From Diplonema japonicum (lineage: Eukaryota > Euglenozoa > Diplonemea > Diplonemida > Diplonemidae): a DNA stretch of 64,000 bases. The position numbers and the translations under genes are program-made. This document shows, piece by piece, positions 48,128-57,238 of the stretch (position 1 is the stretch's first letter; every line of letters begins with the position of its first letter). Under the pieces are notes generated by a model. That model had not been told where the DNA came from, searched no databases, and saw only the letters and a program-made list of their open reading frames with translations. The stretch covers positions 1 to 64,000 of the forward strand of contig OZ025763.1 of the NCBI GenBank assembly GCA_964019335.1, written 5' to 3'.

Positions 48128-51100
48128 ATGGTTCTGCGATGGTGCGTGTTGCTGTGCCTGCTGAGTGGCGTGCTTGGTGGGTACAACACAAGCTGTGTTC
48201 TAAGTGACTGCGGTGGCACGAACAAGGCCGTGTCTGTATCCGGCATCCTCGGGACGGGGTGTGTCTGTGGATGTCTGAATCAGTGGAGCGGCGCAACATG
48301 CAACACATGCCCATCGCAGTACACAGGAGCACAGTGCAACAAGTGCAAAAGCGGCAGAGTCAACTACCCTGCGTGCACGCTGTGCAATGAGGCTCTCGTC
48401 CCAGGGGGAACATGCAACGGGAAGGGGAACGGGGGTTTCAACTCCGACGGTGTGACATGCACATCCTGCAAGTGCATTTCCGGCTACATCGGGATCAACT
48501 GTGACGAGTGCTCCAATGGGTGGATTGGGTACCCCACGTGCACACAGTGCAGCAAAGCAACCCACTGCAGCGATCATGCCGACTCTGTCGCCTCCGATGC
48601 CCTCAAAACAGCTTGTGTTTGCAACTGCAGAAACAGCTGGGGATCCTCTGACTGCAGTGTCTGCCCGGTGTCCTACGACAGCACCGACCCTGGCGACGAT
48701 TGCGGGCAATGCGCCACCGGCTACAAGGACTACGGCTTGAGCCCTCCCCCTGGTGCTTGCACCCTTTGCACAGGGTTCCCTTCCCGCACAGTGGGCGGGA
48801 CTTGTAACATGCATGAAGACGATGTTGTCTCGGCGGACGACCATCTGAGTTGCAAGTGCGACTGCACCAACGGCTACACCGGCGCCACCTGCGATTCGTG
48901 CAGAGCAGGTTGGATCGCCTACCCGAATTGCTTGCAGTGCACCTCTGCCGCGCACTGCAGCGGCCATGGGAAGACAGTGACGGACGACGGTACACGTACC
49001 TCATGCATGTGCGTGGCGTGCCACAACCAGTGGACAGGTACGCTGTGCAACGTCTGCGACCCTATCTACGAGCAGACTTCCTGCAAATCGTGTGCTGCCA
49101 ACCGTGTCGACTACCCCACCTGTGACGAGTGTGACATCTCGCAATGCAACGGGCACGGCGTGTCCATATCACCAGAGGCAAAGAAAAGGTTCTGCGTGTG
49201 TGTGTGCGATGCTGGCTGGGATGTCAAGAGTGAGTGCGCGACGTGCATCAACGGGAACTACTTGCAGGGGGGGAACTGTGTGGCGTGCGACGACACCAAC
49301 TGGTGCAACGACGCGGGCACGGCAACCGACTCGGGGACAGGGTGCTCTTGCGTGTGTAACATAGGTACTGCCGGAGTGACTTGTACCTCATGCATGGCAG
49401 GATTTACAGGCTTCCCCAACTGCAGGCTGATAACACCCACCCTCTCTCTCACTATCTCTGAGTCCCTCACACACACATTCTCCATAACTATGTCACTTTC
49501 TATGACACGCACCGTGAGTGCATCCCTCACCCCGACCATCAGTTCAACACCGACTGACTCGATCACTCCTACTGTCTCTGTTTCCCTCACTCCAACTTTT
49601 TCTCTGACGGAGAGCATAACAGTCACCACAACGGGTACAGACAGCCCGACACCAACCTTCACCCTCACCAGTACTGTTTCTGTGACTCCCACAAGCACCG
49701 CAAGTCTGACGCAGACTATCTCGGCAACGCCGACGGTGTCTGTGACGCGCACAGCGACAGCCACCCCAACAAGCACTCCCTCCTTGACTGAGACGGCCAC
49801 GAGCAGCAAGACGGAGTCTGTTACACTCACAAACACAGTCTCGCTTACGTTCTGGGTGACCCCCACTAGGACACCTACCGCGTCGCTGACCGTCACCCCT
49901 TCCTTGACGCAATCAGAGTCGGTCACAGTCAGCATGACCAAGAGTGTGACAGGGACAGCGACCGAGAGTGCCACCGTCAGCGTGACGGGGACCTCCACGC
50001 CAACGGCTTCTGCCACCTTTACGGATACAAACACAGCAACAGAAACTGCTTCCATCACGTTGAGCGTAACAGGGACAAGCACGCCAAGCAGCACGTTCAC
50101 CCCCTCCTTGACAGACACAGTGTCTCAGACTGCCACTGTCTCCAGTACGCTGACGGCAACAGAAACAACGAGCGACACGGCAACGCCGACCCACACTGCA
50201 TCGCTGACACGCACGGAGACGCTTTCACGCACTGCGACAGATACTAAGACGGGCACCGGGACCGCGACTGTCACAGGCACAGGAACTGCTTCGCTAACTT
50301 TAACGAACACCACAAGCGTGACCGTGTCGCTGACGCCGCCGCCGACGCCCACGCCGACACCTTCTCTGACTGAGACAAACACTACATCGCCTTCCCTCAC
50401 CACAAGCAGATCCCTTACCCTTTCAGTGACAAACACTGCCACCAGCAGTTTAAGTGTTACACATTCTATAACTCCTACCTTGACAGAGACGATGCCTCTG
50501 CCCACCCCAACCGCTACACTGGGCACACCGACTGCGACGGTCACCAAGAACGTGACTGAGACAGAGACGCCCAGCCGGACATCCACACCCACCCCTTCTC
50601 CCACCATAACGCCCACGTCAACGCTCCCAATCACGAACACTGCGACAGTGGAGCTCAAGCCGAAGGCGACGCTAAAGGAGAAGGTTAAGGGTTTGGAGGA
50701 AACGACGAGTGTGGGCACGCCGCTGGCATTGGGTTCAGCGTTGGTAGGAGGCACCTCTGCTGCGGGGCTGGCGAAGCTGGCAGTGGTGAAGAACATGGAC
50801 TGTCAGGTGGACGACGTGGACCTCAACGGGACGCAGCCGCTGGACCTAGAGTACCACCCGCTGCGCTTCCCCATCGGCGACCACGCGCAGAAGTACTTCG
50901 TAGGCGCGGTGATCATGAACCCGATCCTCGTGGGGGTGTGCCTCCTGATCCCATACCTCATAGCCGTCGCGGAAATGCACTTTGTAAAAACACCGAAGAA
51001 CGAAGCCCTTGCGCACCTGAGGGTCATGAGCGTGGCGTACATCCCGTTGTTGTTCCTGATGCAGGGCACGACGCTGGCGGGGAGCAACCTTCTTTTCTTC

Positions 51101-52270
51101 CCCTCCCGCGCCCCTACGGGCGCAGTAGTGTTGGGTGCCGTTGTACTAATCGCGTGCATATGCGTCCCTGGGGTTATATGGACGGCCATCTTGAGAAAAG
51201 ACAGTTTCAAGGCAACGGCGGTTCCGGACCCGAGGCTGGACCCACTGGTGGCAGAGGAGGTTGCAAAGTTCGGGAAGAAAGAGCAGCAGCTAGTAGGATG
51301 GAAGCGGAGCTTGTACATAGGGGTGTTCGGGACGGAGATCTGGGTCAGCTGCGACGGAGGCGACATGTACTTCGTGGAGAAGATGGGGCTTGTCTTCGAA
51401 CAGTTCAGAGAAGGGTATCACTGGTTTTGTTTGGTGGAGCTGACATGTATGATTTTGCTAGCGTTCCTAGCTGCATGGCAGACGTCGAATTCGGACGCTT
51501 GCCTGGCGAGAAATATTTTGATATGCTTGTTGTTGGGGGCTTTCATGCTGCTGTTGTTTTGGCTCGCTCCGTTTCAGTCCTTTCTGGACAATCTTGTAGG
51601 GAGGATCCTCGCGAGCTTCATGTTCTTCGCTGTGCTGTTCAACACCATCGCGTTGAGAATGGACCCGCGATCCGACGGCGCGGACACTCTGTTCGCAATG
51701 ACCGCTTTTCTGCTCCTCACGTCCGCCGTCCTCTTGATGGCGAAAACCTTTTACGACATTGTTCTATACCTCTTCGATGTCAAAATAGGAAGACGGAAAC
51801 GAGCTCAGGACGCTGCTAGAAAAGCTATGGAAACTCAAGACAGTCTTGTGGGGTGGGCGTACAAAGCCGCAGAGGAGGAGCTGATGGGGAGTTCCATGAG
51901 CCAAAAGTACGAGATAACACGGGTTTTATCAGAAGAAGAGATGGATGCGGACGATCAGTTAAGTAGAGCCGTTTCGAGCCGGTCGCTTCAGAGGCTAGAA
52001 GATACAGGTAGTCCGAGTGATTTTGGGAGTTTGAAGTTATTGCTCGGCAGGGATGTTTTTGGTGGGGCTACTTTGCGCAGTCCTGCTGTGAAGGCCACAG
52101 CTAGTGATGGTTTTCTGGGTACTCCTGTTCATAACCCTTTGCGGGCCTCGTCGTTTTCGTCGCCCAGCAGGAAGACAACGCTTGGACCGCCTGAATGGGG
52201 CAGTGGCAGCGGCTCCACTAATGCGCATGAGGATTTGTATTTCAGCAGGAAAAGAAGCACAAAAATATAA
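48128..52270 (+). CDS. Large surface protein: EGF-like repeats, Ser/Thr mucin-like stalk, seven membrane spans
   Basis: The protein is 1,380 residues from the ATG at 48128, which starts a clean signal peptide (MVLRWCVLLCLLSGVLGG). Residues about 20-435 are Cys-rich EGF/laminin-type modules (repeats of CxxGxxxxxC and CxxCxxG(W/Y)xGxxC). Residues about 435-840 are a Ser/Thr/Val stalk of degenerate SLTxTxSxTPT units, likely O-glycosylated. Then seven hydrophobic spans: AVIMNPILVGVCLLIPYLIA, VAYIPLLFLMQGTTLAGS, VVLGAVVLIACICVPGVIW, WFCLVELTCMILLAFLAAW, ILICLLLGAFMLLLFWL, ILASFMFFAVLFNTIAL and LLLTSAVLLMAKTFYDIVLY. A 150-residue cytoplasmic tail follows. The layout recalls adhesion receptors or TRP-like channels, but no GPS motif or pore is identified. 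Intronless. Confidence 0.85.
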   Translation: MVLRWCVLLCLLSGVLGGYNTSCVLSDCGGTNKAVSVSGILGTGCVCGCLNQWSGATCNTCPSQYTGAQCNKCKSGRVNYPACTLCNEALVPGGTCNGKGNGGFNSDGVTCTSCKCISGYIGINCDECSNGWIGYPTCTQCSKATHCSDHADSVASDALKTACVCNCRNSWGSSDCSVCPVSYDSTDPGDDCGQCATGYKDYGLSPPPGACTLCTGFPSRTVGGTCNMHEDDVVSADDHLSCKCDCTNGYTGATCDSCRAGWIAYPNCLQCTSAAHCSGHGKTVTDDGTRTSCMCVACHNQWTGTLCNVCDPIYEQTSCKSCAANRVDYPTCDECDISQCNGHGVSISPEAKKRFCVCVCDAGWDVKSECATCINGNYLQGGNCVACDDTNWCNDAGTATDSGTGCSCVCNIGTAGVTCTSCMAGFTGFPNCRLITPTLSLTISESLTHTFSITMSLSMTRTVSASLTPTISSTPTDSITPTVSVSLTPTFSLTESITVTTTGTDSPTPTFTLTSTVSVTPTSTASLTQTISATPTVSVTRTATATPTSTPSLTETATSSKTESVTLTNTVSLTFWVTPTRTPTASLTVTPSLTQSESVTVSMTKSVTGTATESATVSVTGTSTPTASATFTDTNTATETASITLSVTGTSTPSSTFTPSLTDTVSQTATVSSTLTATETTSDTATPTHTASLTRTETLSRTATDTKTGTGTATVTGTGTASLTLTNTTSVTVSLTPPPTPTPTPSLTETNTTSPSLTTSRSLTLSVTNTATSSLSVTHSITPTLTETMPLPTPTATLGTPTATVTKNVTETETPSRTSTPTPSPTITPTSTLPITNTATVELKPKATLKEKVKGLEETTSVGTPLALGSALVGGTSAAGLAKLAVVKNMDCQVDDVDLNGTQPLDLEYHPLRFPIGDHAQKYFVGAVIMNPILVGVCLLIPYLIAVAEMHFVKTPKNEALAHLRVMSVAYIPLLFLMQGTTLAGSNLLFFPSRAPTGAVVLGAVVLIACICVPGVIWTAILRKDSFKATAVPDPRLDPLVAEEVAKFGKKEQQLVGWKRSLYIGVFGTEIWVSCDGGDMYFVEKMGLVFEQFREGYHWFCLVELTCMILLAFLAAWQTSNSDACLARNILICLLLGAFMLLLFWLAPFQSFLDNLVGRILASFMFFAVLFNTIALRMDPRSDGADTLFAMTAFLLLTSAVLLMAKTFYDIVLYLFDVKIGRRKRAQDAARKAMETQDSLVGWAYKAAEEELMGSSMSQKYEITRVLSEEEMDADDQLSRAVSSRSLQRLEDTGSPSDFGSLKLLLGRDVFGGATLRSPAVKATASDGFLGTPVHNPLRASSFSSPSRKTTLGPPEWGSGSGSTNAHEDLYFSRKRSTKI

Positions 52271-52415
52271 TGAGATCGGGGAAGGGGTTTTTTTTTTTTT
52301 TTTTTTTTTATATTCTTCTTTAAAGGGCCCTGCGCTTGGATGTGCAGGTTTTCTCTTTTTTTTATTTTTTTTTTTTTTATTTCTCGTTTTTTTGTTTGAG
52401 CGTATGTATGAACTA

Positions 52416-52451
<36 letters not shown>

Positions 52452-52718
52452 AATTGTTGTTTTTTTTTAAGAAATTCTTTTTTTTTTTTGTTTCTCCCTC
52501 CCCCTTCTGATACCAAACTTAATTGACAATTATCGGGGGGAAGTACAAAAAAAAAAAAAAGAAAAAGAAAAAAACCCTGTGACATATAGGAATTCTGAAA
52601 ATGTAAAGAAGCCGTATTTTTGTTTTAAAAAAAAAAAACTCTTTTTTTTTTTTAAAAAAGAAAATAAGAAATATAAAAAAAACTCTTGTTGTCTATTGAT
52701 TTGAAAAGGAAAAGAATA

Positions 52719-53120
52719 GCTATTTTTTATTTGCCAACAAATTATGAGTCATTATTTAACTCGAGTTCCCCGAATTTTTTTGCACGAGGGTCCGCACAAA
52801 AAAAAAAAAACGGTAACGAGTGTTAAATAATGGCTCATTTGGCGGCAAGTAAGTCGTTTTATTTTACTCTTCGTCATTTGAGTCACTCACTCTTCACTGC
52901 TTTCACTGCTGTTTTTTTTTTTTCACGCAGGTCAGCTTTTCTTTGGGCATTTTCCTAAGGTAATACGAGGTAGCTATTTCGCCGTGGCATTTAAAGGGGA
53001 AGTAAAGCACTTATTCCCACTTTTAAGGGCCGAAAAGGCCTCAGATGGCCAAAAATAGTCAAAATACCCCATCCCCCAAAAAAAGACGAATTTTAACTAG
53101 TTAATTGACGAAGGTGAAAT
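52719..53120 (+). mobile_element. Palindromic MITE-like repeat, copy M3
   Basis: This is the inverse-orientation counterpart of 13469-13980. It begins with the TATTTGCCAACAAATTATGA end, passes TTAACTCGAGTTCCCCGAAT and GGCGGCAAGTAAGTCGTTTT, and runs through GCTATTTCGCCGTGGCATTT to GGCCAAAAATAGTCAAAATA. It ends with a TTAACTAGTTAA palindrome remnant. Compared with M1 it lacks the tandem CATTATTTAAC units at one end. Confidence 0.75.
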
Positions 53121-54003
53121 AAAAAAAAAAAAGAAAAAAAAGGAAAAAGAACTGAAACCAGTAGGTTCGGTGTTGATTTATATAAGGCGAACTGGAGGGT
53201 GAAGAGATTGAGCAGCAAGGGAGTTTTAAAAAAAAACAAAACAAAACAAAACAAAAAAAAAAAAAAAAACAAGGGTAGGATACCTTTCTCTCTTAAAAGT
53301 TGCTCCTCTCACCATACCAGAGCCAATCCCCCCCCCCCCAAAAAGGTTTCAAGATTTTCTTTCATTTTGTTGTTCAAAAACAAAAAAAAAACAAAACAAA
53401 AAACCGTAAAAAATCTCTTATAGAGCAACATGCTGTTTGTAATGAAATGACTCATGTAAGCTTCAAGGGCAGACCCGGCCAAAGGTGTTGCTGCCCCCTT
53501 TCAAAAAAAAATACAGAATTTTTCTTTTGGATGGAAACAAAAGAGGGAAAATCGATACCCCCCCCCCCCCCCCCCCCCCTTCTGAACGTGAAAAAAAAAC
53601 TGTAAAAAAGAGGGGGAAAATATCTGGGGGAAGAAAAGGGCGGAAATCCCCTCCCCCCCCCCCCCCCCCCCTGGTAAAGGTTCTCCCTGGCCTTTTTATT
53701 ACAGTATCAAAAACAAAATAAAATAAAAAAAAACCGAACATTTTGTGGTTGTGAACCGGTAACTTTCCCTTTTTTTTTTTAAAAAACAAGAAAGAAATCC
53801 ACTATTCTGTCACCACAACAAAAAAAAAGAAAATCTCAAAGAATAAAAAAAAGAAGGAAAAAAAAAAAGAAAAACATAAAGAAGCTAAGCGTACGTGACC
53901 CCTTTTTTTTTTTTTTTTTTTTTGTTACAAATATTTTATCTTTCAAAAAACTTGTGCCGAGCAAAAGACTTTTTTGCTCGTGCGGACTACAATTCTTTTT
54001 TTG

Positions 54004-54040
54004 AGGCGTCCTGCCACATACCGCAGGTACCCTTAAATGT

Positions 54041-54043
<3 letters not shown>
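54004..54043 (+). repeat. Short shared motif, copy C
   Basis: AGGCGTCCTGCCACATACCG then CAGGTACCCTTAAATGTCTC, followed by a T-run. It is identical but for one base to 61974-62013 and related to 56285-56325 and 21362-21397. Confidence 0.7.
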
Positions 54044-54088
<45 letters not shown>

Positions 54089-54090
54089 CA

Positions 54091-54414
54091 AGGTGGTGGG
54101 GATAACATGAAAATATAAGAAAAACATCAGATGTGTTGTTCGCTGTTGACCTCCTCGTCGGTCATCACCGGTAGCGCCCGAGTGGAAGAACGTAACGCGG
54201 ATGCTCAGGGTGACGAACAGGCAGCAAACTGCACGAGCGCAGAATCTTGGTTACCTGGGACGCACCGGCTAGGGTTGAGCACACCGCACGCATTAAGGAC
54301 ACGACGCGGAACGCAGAAGAAGCTACTGCTCGGCCAGCGCCCCCTGTAATCAAGTAGGTAGTTCGTGCTTCATTGCACGCTTAACGCCACCTAGTGTTGC
54401 AATCAAAGCCCCAT
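54091..54414. repeat. 328-bp interspersed repeat, copy B
   Basis: This is the second copy of the repeat at 41373-41700. It lies directly after a T-run of about 45 that follows the shared motif at 54004-54043. Roughly one base in 25 differs, and about six bases near GCTCGGCCAGCGCC are missing relative to copy A. Confidence 0.85.
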
Positions 54415-55015
54415 TTTCTTTTTTCTTTTTGCGAGAGTCTCCCCCCTCTAAGATTTCTTCTTGTATTAATACCAATAGACCTTAAGAAGACCAAGGATTG
54501 AAAAAAAAAGAAAAAAAAAGGAGGGGGAGAAGAATGAAAAATAAAAATAAAGAAATTCTCCTCTCCAAAAGATAGTGTGCCCCTAGCTCCTTCCTCGTGA
54601 AAATTTTTTATCATTGCTACTTCGAACCCCCTCCCCCCTCCTTACACCCTTCATGCAGGACCTCGGGAATGATAACAAAGAAGGGGGGGGGGGGGGGGGG
54701 GCAGAGCTAAGTGAAGAAGAACACGAGGGAATCTGCCCATTTCGTCCCTTTCCACCCCCTCCATTTTTTTTTTTTTTTTGCATGTAGTTTTTCTCACTTC
54801 GAAACGCATTTCCACCCCCTATTTTTTTTTTTTTTTTGTTCTAACTAATTTGGTAGGCACTCCTGGCAGGGGTGTTTGCCAAAAATTCGTCCAGCCTCTC
54901 TTATTATTATATGGTAACCAGGAACAAAGGAAGGCAGAGGGGGGCAGACCACGTGATGGGCCCATAGTGCTAAACTCACAGTTTTAACCCTCCCCTCTTT
55001 TTTTTTTTTATCTAT

Positions 55016-55052
<37 letters not shown>

Positions 55053-56284
55053 CCATATTTTTATTCACCTGACTAGCTCGCGGAGAAGGGCCAAGAGAAT
55101 GCGATAGCAAAAGGGGGGAGCACAGCTTTCCCTGGCAAAGCTATGTTGAGGGTGCACACGGGGACCGATAGTCCTTGAGCTTGCACCTCTCCCACGTAAT
55201 ATTTCTCGCCCAGATGCCAATCTCCTCTGCGACGCGATTTTTGTGTGAATTTCTTTCTGAATAGTGGGCACCCCTGTCACGATCACTGATGTGCCAATGC
55301 TACCAGAACCTGAGACTGCTGGCAAGGAAGGTAGAAGACCCAAAGTAAAAACCATTCTTTTTTTTTTTTTATCATGGTATTATTACCACGGGACCAGCTG
55401 AAAATAGGCTGTTTGTTTCAACAATATTATTGTCGAGACTAAAAACTAGGTGATGGCGGCGTCATGAGCTATTTTATTAGGGTAAAATTCCGCTCGTTGT
55501 GCACAAGCAACTAATAGAATTTGATAGCTATTAAATTAAAATCCAAAAAAAAAAAAGAAGGGAAAAAAAAGAAAAAAAGAAAACAAAAGACCCGGTTTTT
55601 GAGGTCAATTGTACTTATTTTCTTTTTTTTTTTTGGAAAAAGAAGTGAAGGAAGAAGACCTTTTTGAAATTTTTTCGAAAAGATTACCCCCCCCCTTTTT
55701 TTGAAAAATAAGGGAGTGTGATAGAAAGGGAGGGGGGGAAGATTATTAAGTATCTTTTTAGTCAAACTTTTCCCCGCTTCCCTTTTCTCTTCCCCTTCTA
55801 TTGCAAAAAAATGAGTCTTTGACACAGTTTCACTCTATTTCTTGTTTCTTCTCACACAACCCTGTCATGGAGGAGAGAAAAAAAGAAAAAGAAAAAAGAA
55901 GGGGGGGGAAAAAAAAAGAAAAAAGAAATTGTAGCAGATGTATGAACACGCATAGTCACATCCCTGTTCTGAAACTATTCTTACATATTAGCCGGGGGGG
56001 GGTGTCTTTTTTTTTTCCCCCTCCGATTTTATCATATCCGAAGAGTAGTAGCGACTGAAGCAGTCGAAAAGAGGGGAAAAGACGAATGCTTGAAAGAAGG
56101 AAAAAGAGAAAAAAAAAAGAAAAAAAAAAGAATATCTATTTGATTTTATGGGAAAAAGAGTAAAGTACCACTGTGCTTAAGCTGCCAAACAACCAGCAAA
56201 GCTTGTGGGAAGAGAACACCAGTACGGTCATGAACCAGGTAAGCGAAAAAGAAGTGGAATTCTTAAGCCCTCATCGAATTTTCT

Positions 56285-56325
56285 AGGCAATCCTGTCACA
56301 TACTGCAGATTCCCTTCAAGACACC
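56285..56325 (+). repeat. Short shared motif, diverged copy D
   Basis: AGGCAATCCTGTCACATACT then GCAGATTCCCTTCAAGACACC. The CCTGTCACATAC core and the GCAG-x-CCCTT part are kept. There is no T-run directly after it. Confidence 0.55.
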
Positions 56326-57179
56326 TTTGTTGATTTTTGGCCTCTTTTCTCTGACGCCCATTTCTAGCCAAAAGTCCCTTTAGAGGGAATCCAGAAAAAT
56401 AAAATTTAAAAAGAAAAAAAAAAAAAAAAAGAGAAATAATGAGCGACACGACACGATTTTTCCGTTTTATCGTGCATTTCCCTTTTCTTGATGTCCTATT
56501 TTTTATAAAAAGAAGAAAAAAAAAAGGAAAGAAAAAGAAAAACGACCCAGCTTCTTCAAAAGTGTTTTGTGCTTTTTTAACACCTTTTGAGGTGAGCTTT
56601 TAAAGAGAGATTTATTTCTCTCTTTATTTCTAGTATTTCTTTTTTTTTTTTTCTCCTTCTTATTTGTATTTTTCTGTCATACCTTTCTTCCCCATTTTCT
56701 CACACCCCCGCACAATGGGCATCCCCAATTGCCCCGTTTCCTGAAATTAAAAAAAAAAAAAAAAAATAATAAGAAGCAAAGCACAGCTGCGTTTCTTTTC
56801 TTTTTTTTTTTTTTTTTATTTGAATCAGATGATACCCATTTCCTCTCTCCCCCCCTCATACCCCCTTGCCTTCCTACATAAGGTGGGTTCGTTCCTGACC
56901 ACTTTATCAAAGTGAGGAAGGGAGAAGAAAAAAAAACATCTTTCTCTTAAGATTTTTTATTTTTATATGTCCGTACTTCTTAAGTCTTTTAATAATTCGG
57001 GTGAAAAAAAGAAAAAAAGAAAAGAAAAAAAAAGAAAACATTTGATCAGGGGAGGTGGGGGAATCTTTTTTATTCAAAAAAAAAAAAAAAAAAAAAAGTG
57101 GTAGAATATTTTCTTTTTTTTTTTTTTTTTTTTTTTTTTGAACCGACAACAAAAAAAAAAAAAAAAACAGGGCAGCAAA

Positions 57180-57212
<33 letters not shown>

Positions 57213-57238
57213 ATACCAAAAAGACACCGGTTGCGAAC

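Larger units (their letters stand above)
52271..57238. other. 5-kb gene-free region of repeats and simple sequence
   Basis: It holds MITE copy M3 (52719-53120), repeat copy B (54091-54414), two copies of a short shared motif (54004-54043, 56285-56325) and many homopolymers, including C-runs around 53560 and 53655. Unique islands at 54840-54985, 55070-55355 and 56155-56400 have no convincing coding frame; the 96-codon minus-strand frame at 55065-55355 stands alone. The last 170 bases are A/T runs before the channel gene. Confidence 0.6.

Noticed and set aside
41413-54349. Similar 72-76-codon frames in both copies of the 328-bp repeat
   Set aside because: They are similar only because the DNA repeats are similar. 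The end of the frame differs through an indel, and composition is not protein-like.
55065-55355. 96-codon minus-strand open frame
   Set aside because: It is the only candidate on the minus strand, lacks the A-run and T-tract signature, resembles no family, and could be open by chance in a GC-balanced island.
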